This document shows positions 1-9,860 of a stretch of 21,584 bases of DNA, piece after piece. A program made the position numbers and the translations under genes. Within the stretch, counting starts at the first letter, position 1, and every line of letters starts with the position of its first letter. This stretch comes from Fomitopsis serialis (lineage: Eukaryota; Basidiomycota; Agaricomycetes; Polyporales; Fomitopsidaceae): contig NW_025955541.1 of the NCBI RefSeq assembly GCF_022376445.1, positions 1 through 21,584 on the forward strand. The letters are read 5' to 3'. The notes below the pieces were generated by a model. That model worked only from the letters and a program-made list of their open reading frames with translations, made no database searches and had not been told where the DNA came from.

Positions 1-2882
1 ACCACGATGGTGGTGCCATGACCCTGACCCTCTGTTTTGTAACCACAGACTTCTCTCCATGGAATGGAGACTTCTTATCCCCAGGTTCCTAATTGAAATA
101 CCGTGTCCTGGGCGCACTGTGCGTTCTCGTTCTTCGAAATTCACCGTGACCTATAGACGGGGTCAGACAAGGCACGGCTCTTTGTCTATCACCATGCCAA
201 TAGGTAGGGACGGTGGTGGGTGGGCTAAACACGCGGCAAGCTCGGCGAATTGGCTATGAATTCCTCTTGTGGGTCAAAAATGAGCGGACACAAAGTGGGC
301 TACACGAGTAGTTGGTTTCTGCGGTCGTGTCTTTTGATGACGATCTATCAGTTTCCGTTGAGTTCTAATTTCATTGCCCGAAGGTTCTATACGACTCGAA
401 CGCCCGTCTGATAGAATTCTGCGCTTGATGCGTAAGCGCGATTCGGACATCTACAGAGGCGTGCTCGAAGGATAACTGCGGCAATGTAGTGGTGCGAGTA
501 CGCTGCGGTGCAAATCCTCGAGAACCGACGATCCGCGGCGCGCAGTACGCAGCGCACCTCGACGTTGTAGTAGTGGGTCCGAGCAGTGGAGAAAGCCCGG
601 TCCTTCGGCAAAATTTGCCCGTGACTCAGTACACAAGAGTGGCCCATCTAATCGGCACACACATACGTGCATATGTGGTGATGATGAGGAATGTTGCCGG
701 CACATATGCATTGCTCAGCGGTCTGAGGTGCGTCTTTTGGCTTGACTCGCTGAGTTGGTTGGTGCTTACTCAACAAACTCTTAGGATGCACAGCGATTCT
801 TGCGGTAGCTCGTCGGAATAGCTGTCAAGTGCGGAGCCGGCTACGCCTCTCGACTCGAGTCATACGGATAGGAAGCCCAGATAATTCAATCTTGTGTGAG
901 TGTCGAATTTACACAGCCTCCGGTCAGAGTGGGCGCCTCCCGCTACTATCAAAACCACCAAGGCATTTGACAGATCCGCGATGCCCTCCACCGTAACTAT
1001 TCGTCGACTCATCAATCCAGTTAGCGCCTCATCAATACCTGCGAGTTCGTAGTTTGACAAAGCTAGTCCTCCGGTGCATGTGTCTTCATGCAGCCATTCC
1101 GTCGCAGGATGCGATGCGCCTGCCTGTACGTCCCACCAGTTACTCTCATATACTTGATTTACCTTGATGAATGTGATGAACTGACTGTGATTGCACAGAC
1201 CGACTCGATATGGGGAAAAACAAATCCACCTCTACCGGCTGGCAGACCACAAGCACGGCCACTGCACGCCGTTCTGGTCAGCTGCCTCAAGAACACCTTC
1301 CTGCAGTACGGCATCCGAGCGGCAGCGAGTCTCGTGCAAGCAGTAGCGAGGATACGGACCAGGGTATGTGCTTGTACAATTTGCTGGCAAAACGGGCAAG
1401 CCTAGGCCGTAAAACGGACGGTTCAACGGTCATCTACCCGACAGCAACCCCACCAAAACGGTCGAGAGCAAGGACCGGGCCGCTGTGCGCCCTCCATGCT
1501 GGATACTCGTGTGCACAGCCCCGTCAGTCGCGCCGCGTACACGCTGCTGTCTGACGCCGCTCCTTGTTTCCCAATTGCAATACGGCCTCAATAGGAAGGA
1601 TCCACTGGGGCGGAAGAACATCACAGTATGTGGCACACGGCCTTGTGTCAGCCGGCCGTTCCCCCCGATTCAGTCGTCTGGGGGCGACCCTCTGGCGCAG
1701 ACGGCCCGAGCATCGTATTTTGGGGACTCAGTTTCAGTCCTGAGCCACTTCATCGAGTTACCCAAGACGTAACGGAGCTATCGATTGGTTGGTGAATGTA
1801 GCACATATCATTGGACTGGCTGATCTACCTTGCAATAAAGCGCAACAGTCACGACGTGGCACCTTCATTGAGCAGCTCGACAACCCCGCGAGTTGTACTA
1901 TCCCTGAGGCCAGTAACAATCACAGCTTCATACTTTCTCGGCGTGTGAGGATATGACCCACTAATTCATCATTCATGTGCAAGGAGACATGCAGCCGAGG
2001 TCGCCGCTGTACAGGTATCACGACAACGAATCTGTCAAGCATCCGTGACTTCTTCCAGTGCGTGCCCGCAAGTACTATTATAGCTGCCTTAATACTAGTA
2101 GCGCACGCTGGCGAGTCGCAGACTGACGTATGGGATGAATAATTTGGAACCTTTCTTACAGAGCAATAACGCACGAAGTCTGCAATCATCAATGTCCGAA
2201 TCGGAGGATTCATATAAGTACGTGTTGCGTGCGCAGGTCCAGTCGATGGTCCGAGTTGTCGTCTCCACCGGAATGAAGCGAGACACTGTCCTGGCTGTGA
2301 CCCTCGTCCCAAAACAACTGACCGCATGCAGCTCCAGGTCTGTACGAGGTGTTTCTCGCACGGCGACGATTTTTGTTACCTCTTGGCTAGTAACTCCCAC
2401 TATAGAACTACTAGTACTGTGTTCTCCCATGGGTGACTCTCCGAATCATGATGCTCTTTGTGTCTTGCATATGCAGGAGATGGCAGACAGTCTGCTTGCA
2501 GTGAATTGAGCAGCTGTAATAATGTTGGACGACTACATGCAACCCAGCGGATGTCGTTGGACTTGATGCGCAGCCTGACTGAAATGGCCCTCTGGCAGGC
2601 TCTGCTGATTCGACTCGAAAGCTGAAGAAATCCGTATTTGGAAGATACTTAGATACTTTTTGTACAGTACCCCACAACTCGCAGCTTTCAGATGCAACCC
2701 GCTTCACACAATTTATACACAAGATACTGATGCTCTATGTGATTGAGCTAGGCTGGCAATGAGAGCAAACAGCTTAGGGCAAGGTATAGCTATGGCTGAA
2801 GTAACTTCAAGTTAGCGACTCGGACGGGCGTCTCAGACCACGGCCTGCGCCACCGGCTGCCACTGCCGCCAGTGAGCGCCAT
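1..2882. other. Gene-poor stretch, no supportable gene
   Basis: No reading frame here (longest about 135 codons) resembles a family I recognise, and none can be chained to others through short GT-AG introns as the genes further on can. One frame, 1210-1554 (+), is Ser/Thr-rich and carries a GTATGT donor near 1366, but I cannot give it a product. There are no long direct or inverted repeats, tRNA-like arms or obvious transposase motifs. It may be intergenic DNA or strongly decayed repeat sequence. Confidence 0.5.
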
Positions 2883-2884
2883 TA

Positions 2885-3118
2885 CAGCAGATTCGGAAAA
2901 CCTTGTCTGACGCGCCCCCGGCGGCCGCGCGTGAGAAAATTCAAATAAATCAGTCTAGGAATCACGATACACGTACCGTAACCACTGTAGAACACCATGT
3001 ACACCCTGTTACAGGTTCGGGGCGTATGTGGCATGTCTGTCGAAGGCAAGTCGAGGGTCTTTTGAAGGTTGTGCGATGGTCGACGTGGCGGGCGCTAACG
3101 CCGACTCCCCGGGGAGCA
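2885..3118 (+). repeat. Left arm of foldback element
   Basis: Inverted copy of 3194-3444. It includes a GC-rich block with a NotI-type GCGGCCGC near 2922 that the right arm lacks, and it is missing about 24 bp that the right arm has between the outer TIR and the inner near-identical segment. Confidence 0.85.
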
Positions 3119-3193
3119 AGTAACCATGTCTCCCAGTCATCACGCATACTCTCCGGGTCATAGTGAGTACCCACAGCGGTGTTCTGCAGTGGA

Positions 3194-3444
3194 TGCTCCC
3201 CGGGGAGTCGGTGTTAGCGCCCGCCACGTCGACCATCGCACAACCTTCAAAAGACCCTCGACTTGCCTTCGACAGACATGCCACATACGCCCCGAACCTG
3301 TAACAGGGTGTACATGGTGTTCTACAGTGGTTACGGTACGTGTATCGTGATTCCTAGACTTTTCCGCATTTTCGTGATTTTCTTGATTTATTTGAATTTT
3401 CTCACGCGCGGGGACGCGTCGGACAAGGTTTTCCGAATCTGCTG
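3194..3444 (-). repeat. Right arm of foldback element
   Basis: Inverted copy of 2885-3118. It is longer because of an extra A-rich (on the complement) stretch at about 3360-3383. Frames on opposite strands of the two arms encode the same spurious peptide, which shows how symmetrical the element is. Confidence 0.85.
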
Positions 3445-3581
3445 TACCTACACTGAGACTGGTTTGTTTTGCAGAACCGTTCCTTGACCATTTCTCTACT
3501 CACTTCTCGAGATCTACTCTCACAACCCAACATCTTATTGATACCCGCGAGTTTGCCTGAGGACGTCGCACGACAGCAAAG

Positions 3582-4800
3582 ATGGACCTCAACGATCTGC
3601 ACCCGCCCGACGACTACAGCCACAGGTTCTTCATTTGGCATGAGTGGATCCAGGTTTCCGATATCTCGTTGTCTTTGCTTCCCAAATGTCACTAAATATG
3701 GAGCTCTTTTTAGGCAAACGGGCCTCTCACAAATGAGAACGTCTTTGACTACTTTGCTACTTCGATGTTCTACGACAAGCAAAGCAATAACCAGGTACTA
3801 CGCATGCAGACCATGCATACCGGCGTGCCTCTGGAGAATGAGGCGGAGGAGTTGCGGTTGGTATGACACTTACAGCAGTCTTCCATTGGCTAAGTTCTAT
3901 ATGAAGGCGATTCACGGGTATTGAGTTCGCTCTGGTTCATTCTCAACCACCTGGTCTCTTCACTATTCACAAGCGCGAACGGCTATCGCCAGACGAAGGT
4001 ATACTTGACGTCCATGAGACGTTGGGCTCATTTCACTGATCGCGACGCACCCCAGTTCGACCATTGGCGGCCTATTTCATCATGAACAATCGGATCTATC
4101 AGTCTCCAGACGTCTACAATCTGGTTTCCAACCGCCTGGTTGGTGCGACCATTGCCATCTGCGCCATATTGAACTAACACACTGCTGCTCAGCTTACCTC
4201 ATTGCAAGCACTGCAAACCTCGCTGGACATCCTGCGTTCCCGCAGACCGAGCTATACTCCTCGAACCGGATTTGTCTGGCCGATCGTCGAGGCGTCCGAT
4301 CCGTTGAAACGGGCAGCAGAAAGTAATGATGAACGTGCGGCCACTCAAAGCACCGAACCCCAATCGCAAGATCAGGAGCTCTCTTCATCGCAGTCCAAAC
4401 GTATCAAGCCCTCAGCGAACCCTCGGCATCAGAACACACTACTGCTTGTCAATGCCATACGGACGACTGCACTGCACGCGACAGAATCCTTCACGTTGCC
4501 TACCGCCGAACCTCCTGACAGCGCACAGGCCGCACCTGGAAGTCAAACCCCTGGTGCCGGTCCTGGTCCCACGCCAGCGGCGAGAAGTGCCGCAGCCACC
4601 CCGGCGCCCGCAACGAGGGGAGCGACGCCGATCGGTAATAAGAGAGCGGGCTCGCCGCTGGAGAGGGAGCCTACAAAAGGGCAACCAGGGGCTGGAAAGA
4701 AGAAGAAAAGGAGTAGGTCGATATGCATAGCTCATTGTGAGCCGCGAGCGTTGATGACTGTCCTGTGTTAGGAACTGCCACCGCAAGCAGCACCTCATAA
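3582..4800 (+). CDS. med6: Mediator complex subunit 6 (Med6)
   Basis: Med6 is a head-module subunit of the Mediator coactivator that links activators to RNA polymerase II in the nucleus. Exons read as 3582-3653, 3714-3856, 3907-3998, 4056-4138, 4193-4712 and 4772-4800, giving 312 residues; introns are 50-60 nt with consistent phases. The N-terminal half carries the Med6 signature in order: FFIWHEWIQ, ENVFDYFATSMFYD, LRRFTGIEFALVH, AAYFIMNNRIYQSPD and NRLLTSLQALQ. The C-terminal half is low-complexity Pro/Ala/Ser-rich and ends in a lysine-rich patch, as in other fungal Med6 proteins. Intron 2 is placed at a weaker GTTGGT donor because only this joins LRRFTGIEF in frame. If the last 59-nt intron is retained, translation ends at 4771 with another tail. 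The foldback element ends 137 bp before the ATG. Confidence 0.93.
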
Positions 4801-5170
4801 TAGGTTGGTGCGTATTCGATCCGCTCATAGGGACCGGACATCGCTGCGAATACCTACACGTTGCCTCCGGATCTCGCGTCTTATAGTACGATCGTCGGAC
4901 ACACTGCAGGGGATTCTGACAACTTCGACCCTCCTGTCGAAGGGAGGCAAGGCATCGGGTGTAATTTGGTTCTTTTGTGACACGAAGGAACCAGTCATCA
5001 GCGCACTTTAATGTGGGCTCAGATCGTGCTAAATTGCGAGCGACGGACTGCATTCTGAAACGCGACCTCGTGTAAACCAGTCATAAGGACAATGTTGCGA
5101 ACATACGACTTATGCAGATCTCTGTACTTGTACATCCATAGCTTCGAATAGGGTGAGTCTTCGTCGGGGC
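4801..5170. other. Intergenic, convergent 3' ends
   Basis: This gap lies between the stop of Med6 (+) and the end of AP-3 sigma (-), so it should hold both 3' untranslated regions. I see no conserved protein frame, structural RNA or clear polyadenylation hexamer. Confidence 0.5.
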
Positions 5171-5202
5171 TTACTTTGTGCCTACACCCGCTAGCCTCTC
5201 TG

Positions 5203-5979
5203 TCAACCAACCAAGACTAGGCAAGCCACTGCCTCTCGACCCTCCCCGGCGACGCCGGTACCTAATGATAGCGGGTTGGCAGACGCGAACGACTCTTTCC
5301 GTGCTTTTGCCGCTTTTTGAACTTTGTAGCGTGTCAGATGCTGGGACAGGCCATGCTTCACTGCATGAGAAGGACACACACCTTGGTGATCAATCTCTTC
5401 TACATTCGTCTCAAGCACTAAGCCGCCCTGGATAACCTCGGAAAGGATATGGTGGACCTATGCGCCGTAAGATGATTGGACTGTACAAACCGCTAGAAGG
5501 CATGCTGACCTCATCGAAGTGGAAGACGAGGTCGAGCTCGCACACATTCTCAAAAGTTCTGTCCAAAGACTCCACGAAGACCTGTTCAATTCTCAGCACT
5601 GTGTGTACAATCCAGGCATTACGAGATGGCTTTACCTGTATAAGGTCCAAGACGCCTAGCTCGCTCTCCGCACTATCCACGACGAAGACGAAGTAGAGTG
5701 TTGCATAATTCCGGTACACGACCCTTAGCTTCTCGCCGTCTGCGTCCTGGGCCGTCAAGAAGCTCTCGAGTTCTGGTGCGTCTAGGAAGTTGCAAAGGCC
5801 GGGCGCACGCGTGGACACAAGGGAGAAGATCTTGTGCACAAGTGTTTGTGACGAGCGATGCAATGATGAGTAGAATTTGCTCAAGCGAGGCACGCCTGAA
5901 GTGTTGACTACGACAGACGGTGAGTAAAGGTGAGAGTGCAGGAATGCGGAAGCGAACAGATGAGCACCGCGTGGATCAT
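5203..5979 (-). CDS. APS3: AP-3 adaptor complex sigma subunit
   Basis: This is the small sigma chain of the AP-3 coat, which sorts cargo from Golgi/endosome to the vacuole. Exons on the minus strand are 5979-5958, 5907-5636, 5581-5510, 5457-5382 and 5321-5203. The protein starts MIHAVLIFNTSGVPRLSKFY and contains the family landmarks YATLYFVFVVDSAESELGVL, VFVESLDRTFENVCELDLVF and GGLVLETNVEEID, matching the length and order of the sigma fold. The last exon reads on through KAAKARKESFASANPLSLG and stops at 5203. A different frame of the same exon then looks like the natural tail (GSGLPSLGWLTERLAGVGTK, stop at 5171-5173). A single extra base in the C-run at 5244-5247 would connect the two, so the annotated C-terminus may be wrong or frameshifted. 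Start choice rests on the MIHAVLIF match and a good 50-nt first intron. Confidence 0.92.
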
Positions 5980-7012
5980 ATTCCGCCCTTTTGTAGATAA
6001 CCGTGGCTATCCCTCCGAGCTAAAGCAAGCTTAGGGCCGCGAGCAGCAGGAGACAGACGTATCGTCTTCGTGTAAGCTATGGGCAGCGTGGACCGAGGGT
6101 GGTAGCATCGTGCGCTGGATTAGGAGACTGTGGCTTGCAGTCGCGCGTGTGGCGCACGATCGCTTCACTAAGCGCCCATCGGTCGGACTTGAACGTTTTC
6201 AACATAGTTCGTCGTTCAAATGTTTCTCCCAGACATCGTCGCGATACTTCAGTTGCTGTGTGACTCGATGTAGTATAATAATACTACAGCAATCATACTG
6301 AACCCAAATCGAATCTGTCGGACCTCTGGCCATGGTAGTATTTACTCTGACTCGGTAATACGCCGAGCGGCTGTGATTCCAACTGCTGTCGACGAGTTCG
6401 AAACAGTGAACGTTGTTGTGACATAGTCGATTGAAAGACAACGCTGCTTAGCTATGACCAAAACATATTCGATCTGATGGCTCACATTTCGCGCATGCAA
6501 ATTATGTGAATGGATATGATCCCCCTACATCCCGGCAAGTCTTGTACACACAGAGCGTTGTACAGACCTCGTTCCCTAAGGCACCCGTGAACATGCATAT
6601 GCAGAGCCCTAGCTTTGCTCCGAGTGATGGACTCCATCTATGAGAGCTGTCGAACGGTTGACATGATACAATTACAGCGAGATCGGAACAACTTTCAAGG
6701 ACGTCCTATCAATCGCGCGCGAAGGACTCATCTTTGAGATGGAACACTCGATACGCCAATTATAGATGAGGCACCAACCGCTGTCCAGCAACGTTGATGC
6801 AGATGTCGTCAAACGAATCAAAGTCATGACAGCAATTGGCAATGCAGAAGACTCTGAATATCATCAACTCATACCACGCAGAGGGAGGACCCACTATAGT
6901 AGAGCAGCTTGGACACATGGGTGCAGCATTGTACAACTTATAGAAATTTGACATTCAACGTGGTTAATCAACAGGGTTCGCGTCTGCTTGACCGCAACTG
7001 CAGATTCGATAC
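5980..7012. other. Intergenic, AP-3 sigma promoter side
   Basis: About 1 kb between the AP-3 sigma start and the F-box gene stop, both on the minus strand. It should hold the AP-3 sigma promoter and the F-box 3' UTR. I found no coding frame with recognisable content. The only distinct structure is a short AT-rich hairpin at 6269-6288. Confidence 0.5.
6269..6288. repeat. Short AT-rich perfect hairpin
   Basis: TGTAGTAT and ATACTACA form an 8-bp inverted repeat around AATA. It is short enough to occur by chance in 1 kb of noncoding DNA. No function is implied. Confidence 0.4.
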
Positions 7013-8850
7013 TTAGAATTCCCCGCGCGTAGGTACACAGAGATGCTAACAACAGAAAAAGATAGCAATGTTTAATTGGCAATCTTTGAAACAGCGCGCA
7101 GAGACTCACGTTTAACTTCGAAGCGTGCAGTCGCCTATGTAGCATTGTCCGGCAATTATATCCATACCTACGCCACACGTCAGCACTGCTCACTCTACTA
7201 GAGTCAACTAGGAACCCCTCAACAGACTCACCAACAATTTTCCATCTCAGGCGCGCCACCTAGCAGAACGCAAACCAACAGTCAGCATCTTCCCCGGTCC
7301 CCATGCTCAGACTCCCGGCGGAACGCACCTTCTCGCTTCTTCGCGTACCACCACCGCCACAGCCTTTCTTTGAACAGCTCGCGTACGCAGTCGAGACAGT
7401 ACCACCCGTCCCTCGTCCACGTCCCCCCGCCATCCACGTCGGTCTCGATCATCTCCTCCATCAGCTTCGTGATTATCTCGTCTGCCTCCGCCCTACATGT
7501 GCCTCTAAAATAGTGCTCAGAGCCAAGGCGTTGGAGCAGCGGTGTCGTCTCGATGTCGTTCCGTGGAAGATGTCCTGGGAGCAGCGTTGTGAACTCAAAG
7601 AGCGAGATAAATCCACGGATGAGGGGCCAGTCTGGTTGGTACATGCCATTAGCGGGCGTGGAAATACCACCGCATAGGACGGCTTACTGGTCGCTCCCCA
7701 GAGGTCAATTCCCCTCACGGCATGGCATCGATCACCTGTGGGTATGCATACAACATTGACTGACGAACGAAGGAGAGATGGATGGGAGAGCTTACAGCTG
7801 TCATTTGCCCCGACGACTTCTCTAGTGATTGCGTCGGCAAGCCTGTCGTCTCGAGTTTTCTGGTTGAGACCCAAGCGTGTCACGGCCCGCTCAAAAGACG
7901 TCCAAAAGAGTCCTGAGTCCTGAGGTTGGGTTATGGCCAGCTTCTCAAAATCCTCCATAATTGATCCGGGGCCCAGGCATGAGTGATCCAGATGCCAGTT
8001 CGCTGCGAATTTAGCGTGTTAGTTCCATAAGCAAACAGGAACCGCAGGACGCGAACAACTCACGTATCATAGGGTGATTATGCGCCGCATTCGCAGCTGT
8101 GTAGTTGCACTCGTGCATCTCGGCGCAGAACGCAGCAGCAGCGCCCACCTCAAATAGATCGTCTGCAGGTAGCAACTCGAGGAACTCGTCTGCTGCTCGC
8201 TGCCGCGCAGCCTGACGGTCATCGTAGCGGTAATCGTCGCGGTCATCGTCTTCCGACGGGGCATAGCATTCGCAGAAAAGCCAAAAACGGTACATCCCTC
8301 GCTTGAAGGGCAATGCTTCGTCGGGTGTAAGCCGACTTGCAGAGGACATGCGGTCCTTGTGCCTGCAGATGGCTCAACATCGCGAATTCGAAGGGTTCGT
8401 TAACGAAAGTAGATACTACCTCCTGCTATATATGTGTTGCATCGAGCGAATTACCTCGCCATGTTCCTCCAACAATTGCGCTTCCTCACGAGTCAATGGC
8501 ACTGCTAGCATCTCCCCTTCTGGAGGTTCCTGAGGGACCACGATTTCGTTCTCATCCTCATCTTCGGGCTCGGTTTCATCATCTTCGAGGTTACCCTTGA
8601 TGACTTTCCGCACTAGTCTCAGAGCAGCAGGCAACACCCCGGGGTGGCCACATGCAGTCTCTGCGATCTTCCTCGTGATAGACTTTGGATGCGCATCGAG
8701 GATGCCGTAGAGTTGCTTGGAGGTACGGATGGTGGCCGCGAGCGTCTTGAAATCCGGCAGTCGTCTGAGAATCTGGTCGAGTACATCTTCACTGAGTCTG
8801 GAGAACGACATCACACGGGTGTTCGAGCTGAAAGGCACTGCATTCGACAT
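7013..8850 (-). CDS. F-box-like protein, probable Agaricomycete family
   Basis: Exons on the minus strand are 8850-8420, 8362-8064, 8002-7796, 7735-7688, 7631-7329, 7259-7232, 7167-7110 and 7045-7013, giving 468 residues with all phases consistent. Residues about 15-50 (FSRLSEDVLDQILRRLPD onward) read as an F-box-like helix set, which would recruit Skp1 in an SCF ubiquitin ligase. Two acidic stretches follow (NLEDDETEPEDEDENE and EDDDRDDYRYDD). The C-terminal half has a CDRCHAVRG motif, FTTLLPGHLPRN, YCLDCVRELFKERLWRWWY and a final WYGYNCRTMLHRRLHASKLN joined to HLCVPTRGEF. I associate this Cys/His/Trp pattern with uncharacterised Agaricomycete proteins; metal binding by the paired cysteines is inference. 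The alternative start MSFSRL, 14 codons in, is possible. The ligase target is unknown. Confidence 0.82.
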
Positions 8851-9338
8851 GGCGGTCCAGAGTGATGGCCCCTAACGAGGGGCGGGTCTTATGTGTGTGG
8901 CGGTACCGTGTCTACTGCCGCATTGGGCGGCTCTGTCGGGGCCGAGACGGAGGTAAGAACAGAGATATAGTTAACCGTGGGATAAGGGTGATAATGTGGG
9001 CGTTTCACGTGCGGATGGCTGCCAGATTAAGGCATGCTGACGGGATATGGTTGCTTGGCAGGCTGATATAGCGGCGATATGCCTATTTCTGGAGTGAGAC
9101 GCGTAATTCCCGGACGCAGGTGGACGAGCCAAGCCAGTCTGCTGTGCGCGGTGGGGCCGCTGCTGGTTCGCTCTCTTCGGTGCAGTGTACGCGCCGACGC
9201 AGGCGTACACGGGTGTGGGAACAGGGAGGGCGTGGCGGAAGAGGGAGAGCTGGCATTTTTGGAGGCGAAGGGAGACAGCTTGGCACTGGGGCGGCCGCGA
9301 GGTGACGGGTGCGAGGAGAAGGGGACGCGCTGATTGGC

Positions 9339-9395
9339 GGGCGGGGAGCTTGGGATGTTCTTGGAGGGGGGCGCCTGGGGCGTTGCGGGACCGGG
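9339..9395 (+). other. Cluster of G-runs, possible G-quadruplex
   Basis: At least six runs of three or more G occur within 57 bp (9339-9341, 9343-9346, 9352-9354, 9366-9371, 9377-9380, 9387-9389). One loop is about 11 nt, so it is not a strict four-run motif throughout. It sits about 470 bp before the next start codon on the same strand. Confidence 0.35.
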
Positions 9396-9793
9396 CGATG
9401 CTTGGCACTCCCCGATTTGGGATCCCAGTCCTAAGAATGGCCCACACGTGATGCCAAGCCAGCCCGCAATTATAGCCCGCTATTCCTGGCCTCCTCGCAG
9501 CCGCACTCCGTCTCCGACATCCTCTCCTCCTCAGCGTCCCTCAGCCACCACACTCGCCGCTGCCCTCTCCTCCCACCAGCGTCCATGCACCCCCGCCTCT
9601 TGGCCCAAACAACCGCCAACATGCGCCCAGCAGCTGCCACCAGCAGCCTCTGCGCCGCGAAGCATGAGAGAGGAAGACGGCGACGTGGCGGAAGAGTGTC
9701 TGGGTGTCTTGGCAGAGCTATAATTACATGTCGCGAGTGCTCAGCCGCAGAACGTCAAAGATAGCCAAATGTCCTTGGCCTCCTCCTCCTCGC

Positions 9794-9800
9794 TATAAGT
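9794..9800 (+). promoter_or_regulatory. Likely TATA box
   Basis: TATAAGT follows a CT-rich run (CCTCCTCCTCCTCGC) 61 bp before the ATG at 9861. CT-rich tracts next to TATA elements are common in fungal promoters. Confidence 0.55.
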
Positions 9801-9816
9801 ACGTCCGGCCCTCGCC

Positions 9817-9849
9817 ATGCACATCGAACGCCCACCGCATCGTCCCTAG
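9817..9849 (+). other. Possible 10-codon upstream ORF
   Basis: An ATG at 9817 opens a 10-codon frame ending TAG at 9849, 11 bp before the main ATG. It matters only if transcription starts upstream of 9817, which is only 17 bp from the TATA-like element, so it may not be in the mRNA. Confidence 0.25.
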
Positions 9850-9860
9850 CCCCGCCCGCC

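Larger units (their letters stand above)
2885..3444. mobile_element. Foldback MITE-like element with TA target duplication
   Basis: The element starts CAGCAGATTCGGAAAACC and ends with the reverse complement; it is bounded by TA at 2883-2884 and TA at 3445-3446, as expected for Tc1/mariner/pogo-type insertion. The arms are 2885-3118 and 3194-3444 around a 75-nt unpaired centre (3119-3193). The inner 166 bp of each arm (2953-3118 against 3194-3359) match at 165 positions; the only difference is G3100 against T3212. The outer arms differ by about 24 bp present only on the right (around 3360-3383) and about 7 bp present only on the left (around 2915-2925). There is no transposase frame, so it would be non-autonomous. 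It lies just upstream of the Med6 gene. Family assignment is inference from the TIR start and TA duplication. Confidence 0.85.
8851..9860. other. Divergent intergenic region with G/C strand switch
   Basis: About 1 kb between two divergently transcribed genes, so it should carry both promoters. CACGTG palindromes (E-box-like) occur at 9006-9011 and 9445-9450. The + strand is strongly G-rich at about 9215-9400 and turns C-rich at about 9450-9660. The long frames here follow that bias and resemble no family I know. Confidence 0.55.

Noticed and set aside
1210..1554. 114-codon plus-strand frame, Ser/Thr-rich, with a GTATGT donor-like site
   Set aside because: No recognisable family, no convincing partner exon, and overlapping frames of similar length on both strands.
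1920..2327. 135-codon minus-strand frame
   Set aside because: Overlaps other frames of similar size, has no motif and no splice-linked continuation; most likely chance.
2962..3350. Matching 49-residue peptides read from opposite strands
   Set aside because: They are mirror translations of the two foldback arms, not genes.
7632..7795. Frameshift in the F-box gene between exon 3 and the LIRGFISLFEF exon
   Set aside because: Two ordinary introns (7795-7736 and 7687-7632) flanking a 48-nt exon restore the frame and give a family-like CDRCHAVRG segment.
8971..9447. 158-codon minus-strand frame and overlapping plus-strand frames
   Set aside because: Produced by the G/C-biased composition of the region; Pro/Ala/Arg-rich with no conserved content.
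9451..9723. Pro-rich plus-strand frame upstream of the gene at 9861
   Set aside because: Composition-driven, ends before the TATA-like element of the real gene, and shows no splice link to it.
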